A stretch of DNA of 64,000 nt, from assembly GCA_029215795.1 (NCBI GenBank), contig JARDYH010000002.1, forward strand, positions 8,425,001-8,489,000, read 5' to 3'. A program made the translations under genes and the position numbers. The notes under the pieces were generated by a model. That model was given only the letters and a program-made list of their open reading frames with translations. It was not told the origin of the DNA and did not search any database. Shown here piece after piece: positions 10,009-19,936 of the stretch. Numbering within the stretch: position 1 is the first letter of the stretch; every line of letters starts with the position of its first letter. The DNA comes from Anniella stebbinsi. Taxonomy: Eukaryota; Chordata; Lepidosauria; Squamata; Anniellidae.

Positions 10009-10500
10009 GGCCTTTTCCCCCAGGGTCATCCCTGTGCATCCAATAGGATGTATAGGGGATGCATAGGGGATCCTGGGAGCAGGCAGGGAAGACCCCTCCA
10101 TTTCACCTGGATAACTGGTTGCCCAGTTATCCTGATTTTCCCCACAGTCCCGGGACCAGCCTGAGGACTGTGGGTGGTGTGGGCACTCATTCTGACTTCT
10201 TCTTACCTCCTGCCTGTGAGTCAGCAAGAGGGAAGAAGCTGGTTCCGAGGAAGAGGAGGGCCATCAGGGGTGAGTGGGGTCAGGCCTTTTTTTTTTTAAA
10301 AAATCACGTTTTCCGTTGTAGGGCAATTGTGCTCCCGGTTGCAATCTCTTAAAAAATATGACGGGCATGATGGGCATGACATCCCCCTTCCCTTCTGGGA
10401 CATCACACTTTTGTCTGGATGCTGGAAGAGGATCGCGGAAGCAGGTAAGTCCGCGATCCTTGCTCCTCCTTCCCTCTACACCTTTAGGTGTAGAAAGGCC
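10009..10500. mobile_element. non-autonomous element of the GGCCTTTTC...GGTGTAGAAAGGCC family
   Basis: It begins GGCCTTTTCCCCCAGGGTCA and ends GGTGTAGAAAGGCC, so the ends are roughly inverted. Internal blocks (CCCTGTGCATCC, GACTGTGGGTGGTG, GCAGGTAAGTCCGCGATC) recur at 47401-47862. Relatives with ends CCCTTTCTACACC lie at 35309, 52001, 59666 and 61501. The hAT element at 8923-9999 sits about 2 bp outside its left end once its TSD is discounted. No TSD was found, so the superfamily is undetermined. Confidence 0.55.
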
Positions 10501-11438
10501 CTATGTCAGCTTGTATTGAAATGTGAATCAAATGAATTTCTCCCCCATCTCCAGGTGTAGCACCTAAAGTGATAGACTAGGATCAGCAGAACCTGGTTTT
10601 AAATGACCACTCAGCCAAGGAGGTCAATGGGTGGCCTTGACATAGCCATGCTAGACTTCCTCACGGAGTTGTGTGGGGATAAAATAGCAGCATAGGGTGG
10701 GGTGGGAAAGAATGGGAAAGAGCATGCAAGCTTCCTTGGATGAAGAAAGGGATACCAATATAAACATAAGTAATTGATTATAAATTGCATGTATTTATAC
10801 AAGTGACTGTGCTCCGTATGAGTGGAACTGAATCTAAATATATAAATGCCTGCTCCTTTATTCTCCCAGTGTGCAATTCTACTCTCCTAACAAGTGCATC
10901 TGAAAAAAAGAAATGAACATGTTTTTGTGGGAAATTATTTGCAGTGGCTTTTACAATATTATCAGATCTCTCTGATAAATGTCATGTGTAATCTAGGAAA
11001 GGCCTGCTCATTAGTGTCTCAGACTTGTCTTCAGAAATTGCTGCTTATATCAGCTGCCCCAATCAGTGGAAAGCATTGCTTTGCTAGCGCATTAAAATGA
11101 ACTTGGGTAAAAAGAGTTCATTTATATAGTATCGGATACTGTCTATCCACATATCATGAATTAAATAACCAACTTGGGGCACCAAACTGGAGACGTGAAT
11201 ACATCCATGGAGAGTTTGGAACATGGCAATGCAAACAGGTGATTGGTTTAGCACAGGGGCAGTTTGCAGTTTAGTGTACAGGTGGTTCTTCAAATATTAC
11301 CCATTTCCTACATAGCAGTCACATAGATCATGACAATAGGTGATCATCCACATGTCCTAAGTCAACAAGAGAGATAACCTGTGAGTGCAGCTTTCTGCAA
11401 ACACAGGGTATCTCCATGCATCTCATTCCTCTCTTGAC
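10501..11438. other. no recognised feature
   Basis: Unique-looking AT-rich sequence. Short frames only, none with a recognisable domain. Confidence 0.45.
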
Positions 11439-11441
11439 AGT

Positions 11442-12206
11442 GGCTGAATTCAGACAACACATTAAGCAACTGAGGGGGGAGGAAACAATCATCAGTTGTG
11501 TTGCTTATTGTGTTGTGTGGAGGGTAACACGCCACTCACAAACTACTGATGGTATGCTATTCCACCCAAATAAGCAACAGAGAGAAACAACTGGCTTGAA
11601 GGTTGTTTAGCTCGAAGACAGTTGTTTAAAGTGTTTTGTGGAGGGGTGAGTGTGTTAATGGCATGTGATGAGTGGATTAAAACACAAGCCCATAGAGGCA
11701 GGTGGCAAGAGCGACCAAAGCGGTGGCTGTCACTCTGCTACAACTGGTGCAACTTGCAGAGGCTGCTGGGATAGAACTGGGAGGACTGAGGGAGGAGGGA
11801 GGGGGGGCAGAGGGGGGGCTGTGTCAGTCAAATGCTGGGTTGACTATTAGTCCACTCAACACCAGCCCCAACCACCCACAGTTGTGTAGGAATATGTTGT
11901 GTGGGGAGTACCCACAAAATAACCAACTGTGAGTTGGCTAATCAACCCACCATTGACTATTGTGTCATCCGAATGCTGCCATAGTCAACTCAGCGCTGAT
12001 CCTCCTCCACACCACAGTTGATTATTTATTAGCATGTTGTGTGGGGAGTGCCCCCTAGGGTTAGCGTGAGGGTTAGGGTTAGTCAACCCACCATTGATTA
12101 TCATGTTGTCTGAATTGAGCCGTTGTGTGGGGAGTACCCACAAAATAACCAACTGTGAGTTGGCTACTCAACCCACCATTGACTAATGTGTTGTCCGAAT
12201 TCAGCC
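11442..12206. mobile_element. inverted-repeat DNA element, GGCTGAATTC family, 765 bp
   Basis: The ends GGCTGAATTCAGACAACAC and GTGTTGTCCGAATTCAGCC are inverted. The interior consists of CAACTGTGAGTTGG- and GTTGTGTGGGGAGTACCC-type modules that recur within the element, suggesting internal rearrangement. The same modules occur in the copies at 53520-53749 and 57487-58026 (reverse orientation). Flanking trinucleotides are AGT and ACT, which do not match here. There is no transposase. The superfamily is undetermined; the 3-bp TSDs of the sister copies would suit Harbinger-like or EnSpm-like elements. Confidence 0.7.
12057..12082 (+). repeat. short telomere-like repeat
   Basis: AGGGTTAGCGTGAGGGTTAG followed by GGTTAG gives about three GGGTTA units with one interruption. 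It lies inside the element at 11442-12206, where the related copy at 53520-53749 has unrelated sequence. Confidence 0.6.
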
Positions 12207-12264
12207 ACTGTCTCCATGGAGGATTCAGAGATAGCCCACCAGCAGCAATTATGGAACATCCGCC

Positions 12265-12345
12265 TTCCCTGCCAATTTTTCCTTCATGCTCTTGCATCAA
12301 CTTAAACACGCACAAGGCTGCTTTATATCAAGACAGATTGTCAGC
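12265..12345. repeat. direct repeat, copy 1 (partner at 13260-13343)
   Basis: CCTGCCAATTTTTCCTTCAT, CTTGCATCAACTTAAA and a CTTTATATCAAG block recur in order at 13260-13343. Together with adjacent SINE-like blocks this is probably the 3' domain of a minus-strand tRNA-type SINE. Confidence 0.55.
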
Positions 12346-12409
12346 GGCTCTCCAAAGTCAAAGGATACCAAGGAACCTCTGTAAATTGAAATTGCTACTA
12401 GTCCTGATA

Positions 12410-12558
12410 GCTATATGCTGTCTCCAGTCTCAAAAGCAGCATGCCTGTGTCCACCAGTTGCTGGGGAACGTGGGTTGCACTCATGTCCTGCTTAAGGGTT
12501 TCTCATTGACAGCTGGTTGGCCACTGTGTGAACGGAGTGCTGGTCTAGATGGACCCTT
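12410..12558 (+). mobile_element. CR1-like LINE 3' UTR fragment
   Basis: CACCAGTTGCTGGGGAACGTG, GACAGCTGGTTGGCCACTGT and GCTGGTCTAGATGGACCC follow the order of the CR1 terminus at 6300-6478. The last 30 bp or so are missing. Confidence 0.65.
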
Positions 12559-12871
12559 ATGAAAAACCAGAGGTTGAACTTCACAGGAAACAGCCTTAAC
12601 CAAGTTAGATTACTATTATAGCATATCCATGTTAGCCTTCTAGTTACAAATTCAAGGGTTACATGTAGTACAAGTATAGACTAACTGTTCTTGTTGTTCA
12701 GATAGTTTAATAAATTAGCATGTGCTCCCTAGGTTATAACCTACTTCATCAGGTGCTGTAAGTTACAAGCCACAGGGTGTACTAAGTGTCTTTATAATGT
12801 GCATAGAAACTATAATCCCTATTGAGTCCATGATTAACACAATCAAATTTCTATTTAATCATTTTCCACCA

Positions 12872-13001
12872 TATTGCCTGGTTTTTCTGGGTTTCAGGTA
12901 GAGTCTTTTCCATCACCTGTTACACAACCTGGATCTTTTGACTGGGGCCTGGGACCTTCTAGATATAAAGCAGGTGCTATTCCAGTGAACCATAGCCTCT
13001 T
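12872..13001 (-). mobile_element. degraded tRNA-derived SINE, minus strand
   Basis: On the plus strand GGGTTTCAGGTAGAGTCTTT, GGGACCTTCTAGATATAAAG and GCTATTCCAGTGAACCATAG run in the reverse order of the plus-strand SINE at 30287-30482. The B-box region is diverged, so this is an old copy. Confidence 0.45.
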
Positions 13002-13096
13002 TTCCCCAAAACATCATATCAAGTTAAAGCTTTTTAGGAGCTGACTATCTATATCAGACCATTTTAATCATGCATCGTTACTGGATATATGGAGCT

Positions 13097-13343
13097 TCGT
13101 TAAATCAGGTCTGCCCATTGGTCTATTTAGCCTTTTGTTGTGCTGTTGTGTAGTTCTCCAGGGTCTCAGGCAGAGATCTTTCTTCTACTACCTAATCATT
13201 CTACTGGAGATGTTGAGGATTGAACTTGTGTCTTTTCTGCATGGACTTTCTGTAGAATTTCCTCCCCTGCCAATTTTTCTTTCATAATTTTGCATCAACT
13301 TAAATATGAATGAAATAACTTTATACCAAGTTACAACTCTTGA
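13097..13343 (-). mobile_element. degraded tRNA-derived SINE, minus strand, with direct repeat copy 2
   Basis: CTCCAGGGTCTCAGGCAGAG, GGAGATGTTGAGGATTGAAC and CTTTTCTGCATG are the complement of the SINE at 30287-30482. The stretch 13260-13343 repeats 12265-12345. Old and disrupted. Confidence 0.45.
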
Positions 13344-13469
13344 CCAATCTAATTCGATATTGTTTGATCTGATTGCTCTTCCCATCTGTTTGCTCTATCC
13401 ATCCCTTTCCCCAGGCATTTAGCAATATGTGATGAATTTCATTGATCTTGGACCTCTTTTATAGCTGTT

Positions 13470-13617
13470 TCTAAAGTTGTATAGTTGTTTTTAGAGGTCT
13501 GTTTCTGTGTATGTTACATGTTTTTGTGGTTTTAAATTTTGCATATTGTTTTTTTTATCATTTTAATATGTAAACCACCCAGAGAGGTTCGGTTATGGGG
13601 CAGTTTAGAAATGTAAT
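13470..13617 (+). mobile_element. L2-like LINE 3' tail
   Basis: A T-rich UTR, then AAACCACCCAGAGAGGTTCG and GTTATGGGGCAGTTTAGAAATG, a diverged form of the tail at 6828-7289. It ends at the left border of the R4-like remnant. Confidence 0.6.
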
Positions 13618-13628
13618 TAAGAAGGAGG

Positions 13629-14579
13629 AAGAGGAGGAGGTCTGCTGGATATTAAGAGAATTCATGCTGAACAGATAACATAACTCAGAGAATTCTTCCA
13701 CATCAAAAACACCTCCATTCATAAAGCAACAGTACAAGCAGATAAAAATGACACCCCACTCAACTTAGAATACAAAATGAAGACTGAACACGACCACTCA
13801 CACTTGTAGAGAGAGAGAAAAAATGGGCACAAAAAGCACTCCATGGGAAGCACCACAACACGATACAGAACCCACAAATAAACAAAGACCAATTGTGCAA
13901 ATGGCTCAGGAAGGGGGAGCAATTTCCAGAAACCGAAGGATTCCTAATAGCCAAACAGGATCAAGTTATAGCAACCAAGAACTACCAAAACTACATCATA
14001 GAAGATAACTGTGTAACAACAGACCTATTCAGGAAATGCCATCAATTCCAAGAAACAATAGACCATATAAGAAGTAAAATTCTGGCAGGAATGGAATATA
14101 TGCACAGACACAATAAAGCTGCAAAAATAATTCACCAACTGGCCATCAAATTCAACCTCATCAGACAGCCTACACCATACTGTACATACTCACCCAAAAC
14201 AATCTTGGAAAATGCAGATCATAAACTATACTGGAACAGAACAATTCATATGGACAGGACAATACCTTGCAACCGACCAGACATAATGGTCATAGACAAA
14301 AAATAAAAACATACATACCTCATCGACATAGCAATACCGAATGACAAAAATGTTGTTGAAAAGGAAGAGGAAAAGAGAAACAAATATATACCACTAGCCA
14401 TGGAAGTCAAAGAACTATGGCAACAGGTTCCATTAGTCACATCAGTCACTGGCATCACATCAATAGACTGCATGGAAAACCTCCAGAAACTGGGCCAATC
14501 AGAATACATCCACACCAACATCCAGAAAGCAGTCATAATTAAAACATGCTCAATCATCAGGAAATTTCTGAATCAATAA
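13629..14579 (+). pseudogene. R4/Dong-like LINE, C-terminal part with restriction-like endonuclease
   Basis: One frame can be followed from about 13640 to the stop near 14578 through a few in-frame stops. Successive blocks are LREFFHIKN, DKNDTPLNLEYK, CKWLRKGEQFPETEGFLIA, QDQVIATKNYQNYIIED, RKCHQFQETIDHI, NADHKLYWNRTIHMD, CNRPDIMVID, TYLIDIAIPNDKN and IIKTCSIIRKFLNQ. The RPDIMVID segment followed by LIDIAIP corresponds to the PD-(D/E)XK restriction-like endonuclease that R2/R4/Dong-type LINEs carry after the RT. The upstream zinc-knuckle cysteines are partly lost. A TAA at about 14304 interrupts the frame between VIDKK and KHTYLID. The clade is assigned from remembered family features. The RT itself is absent. 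Confidence 0.75.
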
Positions 14580-14646
14580 AAGTCACCACGACTTGGCAAA
14601 GCCTATCATGTCCATCTAGAAAAACCGCCATGAGTGAGAAAGTTAT

Positions 14647-14676
14647 AATGATAATAATAATAATAATAATAATAAT
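14647..14676. repeat. (TAA)n microsatellite
   Basis: About 9 ATA/ATAA units follow the R4-like LINE 3' UTR and may derive from its tail. Confidence 0.85.
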
Positions 14677-15066
14677 ACTATAATTTCGCTAAAGTATGTG
14701 GAAACCAATATGGTTTTCAACCAAAGTCCTTAAATAGTTGAATCAATGTCATCAGAAGACGTGAGGCAAACTGTGTTCTCGAAGGAATAACTTTATGACG
14801 TTCACGTGTCCAGACACAGTAATGACTTAGAAGTCCAACTTATAAATATGCCACCTTGGGAGAGCAACATAATAATATGTTTCATTGGTGAAATACAACT
14901 ATGATCAGAACAGGTTTCCCCCCACTTAAATACTTCAGGAATGTCACTAGGACAAGAGCAAAGTTGTATTTCTAAGAGCATTAAAATTAATAGTGCGAAG
15001 TTGCCAATTTAATGATAGAGGTATGAGCAGACAGTTTGATAAAAGAAGGAATGACACAGAAAAAAC

Positions 15067-15507
15067 TAGGGGTGTGCATGCCACAAAATATTGTTGTTTA
15101 TCGTTATCGTCATTTTGGATCAAAAAAATATTGTCTTCATTCATATCGTAGGTGAACCATATTGTCTTTGCGATAATTATTATGAAAAAATGATTTTTTT
15201 GCAGCCCTATTTATAAAGAAAAAATGTCTATAACTTCTGTATTTTAAAAGTTAGAGGCTTGAAACTTGGTCACAGTGCTTATGGGGTATGCCTAAGTATA
15301 TGTATGAAATTTGAGATCGATCCCTTCAACCGTTGATTTTATATGAATTTTTGAAAGATCGTTTCCGTTCTGACAGGTCTGAATGAACGCACGTGGCGAG
15401 CTGTCATTCTGATCTGTCAGAACTGAAACGATCTTTAATAAATTCATATAAAATTGAGAATTGGAGGGATCGATCTCAAATTTGGCACATATGTGTAGCA
15501 CATGTCT
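15067..15507. mobile_element. left half of a palindromic TATCG-rich hAT element
   Basis: It starts TAGGGGTGTGCATGCC and runs through GTTTATCGTTATCGTCATTT, TATAACTTCTGTATTTTAAA and AAACTTGGTCACAGTGCT, as in the complete copy at 27797-28675. It stops at AGCACATGT, which is the centre of symmetry of the complete copy, where a CR1 fragment begins. Only half of the palindrome remains. Confidence 0.75.
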
Positions 15508-15830
15508 AGAAACATAGCCCTATGAGAAGAGACTGAAAGAACTGAGCATGTCTAGCCTGGAGAAGAGAAGATTGAGGGGAGACACAATAACCCTCTTCAT
15601 GTACTTGAAAGGTTGTCACACAGAGGAGGGTCAGGATCTTTTCTCGATCAATCCAGAATGCAAGACATGGAATAATGGGCTCAAATTACAGGAAACCGGA
15701 GTCCGGGTGGACATCAGGAATAACTTCCTGACTGTTAAAGCAGTATGACAATGGGACCAATGACCTAGGGAGCTCGTGGGCTCTCTCACACTAGAGGCAT
15801 TGAAGAGGCAGCTGGACAGCCATCTGTCAG
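15508..15830 (+). pseudogene. CR1 LINE ORF2 C-terminus, 5' part of a split copy
   Basis: The translation includes KRRLRGDTITLFMYLKGCH, EEGQDLFSINPECKTWNNG and a LKLQETGVRVDIRNNFLTV block, which is the C-terminal region of CR1 ORF2 also seen at 34843 and 38515. The copy is split at CATCTGTCAG by the hAT element 15831-16404 and resumes at 16413. It is 5'-truncated next to the hAT half-element. Confidence 0.8.
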
Positions 15831-16404
15831 CAGGGCCGTGCAGAGCTGGTAATATGCCTAGGCCATCTAGAAAATGTGTGCTCCCCCATTTCAAAAAAGG
15901 AGGATAACATGGCCGCCTCAAGGGGGCGTGCCCACCAACATGTCCATTCTACATAACACCTGCATATTAAACCTGTTCTACAACACCTCAAGGCACATAT
16001 ATAGGCTGGCCATATGAAAAGGACATGTAACTTTAACAGTTGTGATGAAGAGGGAATTTCACCAGGAACTCATTGCATACAAATGACACTGGCTGAAATT
16101 CCCTTTTCTCTACAACAGTTAAAGTTACATGAGCCCTGTCCTCCTTTTCAGATGGTCAGCCTACACATATATCCCTGTACCACATGTGGCATGGCCCTCT
16201 GGAGCTTGTAGTCTGACCATGGTATTCATGATGGACAGCTTCTGTGCTGTTTCCACAAGGTGGGCTCCTTGCTTCTCAATGGGCCGCTTATGCTACGGAA
16301 GTAGTAGCCTAAGCTGGGGGGGGGACCTCTTCGTCAAAGTACCCTCTCAAAATCGTGGGCCCAGGGCCAACTGGCCACACTGCCCCCGTCTCTGCACAGC
16401 ACTG
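15831..16404. mobile_element. hAT element inserted in CR1, with perfect 8-bp TSD
   Basis: The ends CAGGGCCGTGCAGAG and CTCTGCACAGCACTG are inverted at 13 of 15 positions. The TSD TCTGTCAG is at 15823-15830 and 16405-16412. Removing the element and one TSD joins the two CR1 parts into the usual CATCTGTCAGG-CATGCTTTAA sequence. There is no transposase. A second MITE (16002-16163) sits inside it. Confidence 0.92.
16002..16163. mobile_element. small hAT MITE (TAGGCTGGCC), nested, perfect 8-bp TSD
   Basis: The ends TAGGCTGGCCATATGAAAAG and CTTTTCAGATGGTCAGCCTA are inverted. The TSD CACATATA is at 15994-16001 and 16164-16171. The interior has arms ACTTTAACAGTTGTGATGAA and CTACAACAGTTAAAGTTACA. It is a short member of the 310-320-bp family at 23342, 24547, 37842 and 62939. 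Confidence 0.92.
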
Positions 16405-16412
16405 TCTGTCAG

Positions 16413-16512
16413 GCATGCTTTAAAGTGGCTTCCCGCATTGAGCAGGGGGTTGAATTCGATGGCCTTATTGGTCCCTTCCATCTCTACTATTCTATGATTC
16501 TATAATTCTATC
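16413..16512 (+). mobile_element. CR1 LINE 3' end, second part of the split copy
   Basis: GCATGCTTTAAAGTGGCTTC, GCAGGGGGTTGAATTCGATG and CTATTCTATGATTCTATAAT complete the CR1 begun at 15508, ending in the typical octamers. Confidence 0.9.
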
Positions 16513-16530
16513 ATCTATGCTATCCTATGG

Positions 16531-16799
16531 CAGTCCCTGCCCAAAGCATATTGCTACCTCAAGCAAGGCGGTGTTGCCACTCACTCACACACCCACCCAT
16601 GCTTGCTTGCTCCCTCACTTGACTGGCTGCTCCCTCACTTGCTCCCTTCCTCCGATTGCCACCAGGGCTCCCCTCATCCCACCAGGTCCATACATGCCTG
16701 CCAGCGGTGGCCCTCCTCATGGGAAGGAGGAAAGTAGAGCTTCCTGCTCTACTTCCCAATGTGGGCACATGATCCCAGATCATGGTAGAGCTGGCCCTG
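16531..16799. mobile_element. hAT MITE (CAGTCCCTGCC...GGCCCTG)
   Basis: It starts CAGTCCCTGCCCAAAGC and ends AGAGCTGGCCCTG, imperfect inverted ends of the CAGGGCC type. The flanks TCCTATGG (16523-16530) and GCCTATAG (16800-16807) agree at 6 of 8 positions, as a decayed hAT TSD would. The interior, rich in CTTGCTCCCTCACTTG, is non-coding. Confidence 0.6.
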
Positions 16800-17039
16800 G
16801 CCTATAGGAAACTGAGAAGGGTGGAGATGGTGACCACTTGAGATTACAAGTTCTATACACAAGGTTGGGGGGCAGAGACAAACACAACAGCTTCACACCC
16901 ACTTGCATTGCAATCCACACATCAGGGGTGACTGTGCAGGGGACAGCCTCCTCTATAAATGGATCCCTCAAGGTTCAAATTTACCTCCACTGCATTTAGA
17001 GGGTAGTGAGAATGGGGACAGGGCTAGAGATGTGAAGGC

Positions 17040-17165
17040 CCAGAAAAAACACAAAAAAATTGGGGGGGGGGACATTCCCCCCCATTTTTTCCGAAGCCTT
17101 TTTTGTATTCCCTCCCAAAAATTGGGGGGGGGAATTAAAAAGGGAAGGAAAAAATGGGTTATGGA
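17040..17165. repeat. G/C-run foldback sequence
   Basis: AAATTGGGGGGGGGGACATT is followed by CCCCCCCATTTTTTCC, and AAAATTGGGGGGGGGAATTA recurs at about 17118. The runs can pair as short hairpins. Origin unknown. Confidence 0.4.
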
Positions 17166-17664
17166 ATGTTTTAGGCATGATGCATGATGCATAAAATGCT
17201 TAGGACAAGGTGTTTATATATTTACTTCTCCAAAAGATTTCTAAAAACTATATACAGTATCAGATTATTACTATTTCTGTGCACCGAGGACAAGCAAGTC
17301 CTAGGCTAGAAACTGAGACAACAGCTCTCAAATACAAGAGCAAGATGCATTTGTGCCTCTAGGGGGCACTGCCATTGAAGCAGAGACTGAAACTGATAGG
17401 GATAGCTATAGCTCAGAAAATGAGTCCAATTAAATTTCATGCATACTCATTGAATCTTGGTCCCCCTTTTTTCTCAGTTATTTTTATGGGAATGGGTGTT
17501 TTATGCCTGCTTGACACTGTGGAGGAGTAGCAGAGACATAAATATTTTTCCTTGTTACTAATGTTAATGGTTTCTTCTGTTTTATTTATTTATTTATTTA
17601 TTTGCCTGCTCCTCATAAACTGGCAAAACCAAAGAAGTGTTCTTTACAGTTCAGGAGCTTGTAG

Positions 17665-17967
17665 CGATGGAAAAAGGTCACCTCTCTAAAAGGTCACAGC
17701 TATGGAATGAGCTCCCCTCTGGGACCCGCCTGGCACCAATACTGTCATTGGTTTGGAACCAGGTCTACTCCCAGGCATTTAATGGCATATGATGGGGGCA
17801 TTCATGTCAGCTATCTTGAAAAGGTCTAGAATTGAAATTGCTTACTGAAATTGTTTTAGCCGTTTAAATAGTTTCAGATTTTGTATGTTGATGTTTTTAG
17901 ACTTTTGTGAATTGCTGTGAACGACCCAGAGAGCTTTGGCTATTGGAGGGGTATAAAAATGAAATTG
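17665..17967 (+). mobile_element. L2-like LINE 3' end
   Basis: CAGCTATGGAATGAGCTCCC and GACCCGCCTGGCACCAATAC code for the WNELP...RLAP remnants of the RT C-terminus. The 3' UTR ends GACCCAGAGAGCTTTGGCTA and GGGGTATAAAAATGAAATTG. Frameshifted and 5'-truncated. An (ATT)n array follows at 17969-17997. Confidence 0.7.
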
Positions 17968-18075
17968 TCATTATTATTATTATTATTAGTAGTAGTAATC
18001 TTCCCCCTCCCCCTCAAAAATAATGTTCAGGGCAACTTTAATACATGTCTGGCAGCCAGAAATTGGGCAGGTGAC

Positions 18076-18222
18076 ATTATTATTATTATTATTATTATTA
18101 TCATCATCATTATTATTTCTTACCATCCTCTCCCTCTGAATCGAGGCGGGGAACAACAATAAATATAAATACAAAGACCATAAAATAGTTAAAACATTAA
18201 AACAAATACAACTAATACATGT
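18076..18222 (-). mobile_element. L2-like LINE 3' tail, minus strand, with (ATT)n
   Basis: ATT repeats at 18076-18105, then CCTCTCCCTCTGAATCGAGG, CGGGGAACAACAATAAATAT and TAAAACATTAAAACAAATAC. This is the same order as 40900-41010, the tail of the minus-strand LINE that ends at 41310. Confidence 0.7.
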
Positions 18223-18225
18223 CTT

Positions 18226-19546
18226 CTATCATTTGATTTCCATGCCAGTGAAACAAACAAACAAAACTTCAACTTTGTTATTTCTGTTATTTCAAGCTGG
18301 CATTAAAAGTGCAGGAGCAAGGCCAGAAAAAAAGGGGGAAAAATACAAAAAAATCCCTGAATGTTCTATCACTTTAGAAATGGAGAACAGAACAAAACAA
18401 TGTTTTTCATTTTACAAGACCACACAAAGCAGTTTTAAAACCTCTGAGATCACAAAAAACAGTCCCACTGCAATGAGTATGTACCTGCTGGAGGCAGCAA
18501 TGCAATAATTAGCTTAATGATGATATATAAAATATTTGCAAACCATTATTTGGTGGAAACAAGCCCATTTATGTCAATAAAAAGTCTTTTCAAACCATTA
18601 TTTGACCACTCTGAGCAGTTGCCACATAAAAAAAAATCCCCGAGTTGAGACAAAGAAGGAGCCAAATGGAAGCTACAGACTGAATCAAAGCCAAAACTGA
18701 GGGGAGCCATCTGGTAGCTTTGCTCCCGGGAACCAGAAAACTACAGATTTAGCTTTATGAGAGGAATTACATTTTATCTGCTTTTGGGGAGGGTGAAATG
18801 GGAAACAGTTGCACCAAAGTAATATTGTGTTCTGGGTGGTCTTTACTTGCTACTAAAATAATCAGACCAATTCTAACAAACTTAGTTCAAAAATATGTAA
18901 TAGATAAAGCCAAAGCTTAGCAAATCCCGATAACTCCCCTCTCACCCCAAAACAAATCAGCAAACCAGCAAAACAACCATTGGCTTGAAGAACTTGCGAT
19001 AACAAGTAGTTTATTAATATTTGGGGGAATACTGCACAGAGGATCATTAACACAATTTGCCCTAGTCAGGGAAGTGAAACAATAGCTGTGACACACAAAC
19101 TCATTCACTGTAGGCAAAGGCTAGCTCTAGATATCAAAATATCTCTTGCCATTGTTAGGAATAAGCTTATGATTTTTTTTCTGGGTTGATACTTTAAGGG
19201 ATTTACATTCCATGGCATGAAGAAATAAATGCAATTTGTGATCAATGCACTGGATGCAACTCCAAGGATTCTGCATCTAGAATTACCAGCTTTTCTGTTT
19301 GCTGTTCTTCTGTATCAACAGAAGAATAACACTTGGAGACAGAATAGGTGAAACCTTTCCCAACAAGATGCTAAACAGCGGGAACAGCTTCACTTCTTAA
19401 ATTCTGCATGATACACAAAACGAAGTAGTGATCTGAGTCAACACCATTTGACAAACTATGTTTTAAGGGTGGTCATCAAACCAGGATTTAAAACCACACT
19501 TTTGATTGGATTGAACTGTAATTTGACATTATGTTTGAACTGAAAA
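18226..19546. other. no recognised feature
   Basis: AT-rich unique-looking sequence. Frames up to about 91 codons show no domain or splice context. Confidence 0.4.
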
Positions 19547-19936
19547 CTAAGGATGGACAAATCTGTCAATAGTGGTCTCTTTCATTTTCTCATTCTTCCA
19601 GTCATAAATTCGTTTCATCTTGAACTGTGAGAATGCCTCCACCATATATTCGGTTGGAAACTGAACATTGAGATTAATATTTTTAAAGTTTGCATGAAAA
19701 TTCATAAGCATTTTTGTGCAGATTTCTCCTAATACATGCATTTTGTTATGAATATTTGCCTAATATACACATCTTTTGCAAGCAAATGCAGTTTAAACAT
19801 TATTTTCCCCCTAGTATATGCATTTTTGCACGCTTTTTTGTGGGGGGGGCAAACTCCACTGCAAAATTCGGAGAAGTGCGATTTTTGAAGAAAAAATACA
19901 TTTTGGTTCACATGGTGGTTCAAAAGTGCTAAATTA
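19547..19936. mobile_element. old interspersed repeat, hAT-like, GCATTTTTGTGCAGA family
   Basis: It begins near AAGGATGGACAAATCTGTCA and contains repeated phrases such as AAGCATTTTTGTGCAGATTT and GTATATGCATTTTTGCACGC. Similar phrases occur at 23680-23994, 39832-40221, 43790-43960, 45530-45696 and 63795-64000. Two copies end in CATCCCTA-like or CTTCCCTA-like sequence, suggesting a degraded hAT family with TAGGGATG ends. No TSD was confirmed. Confidence 0.45.

Noticed and set aside
15292..15501. Related peptides (FEIDPSN...LLKIVSVLTDQND) at 15292, 27982 and 28186
   Set aside because: The similarity reflects copies of one palindromic DNA element read in mirrored frames, not a gene family.
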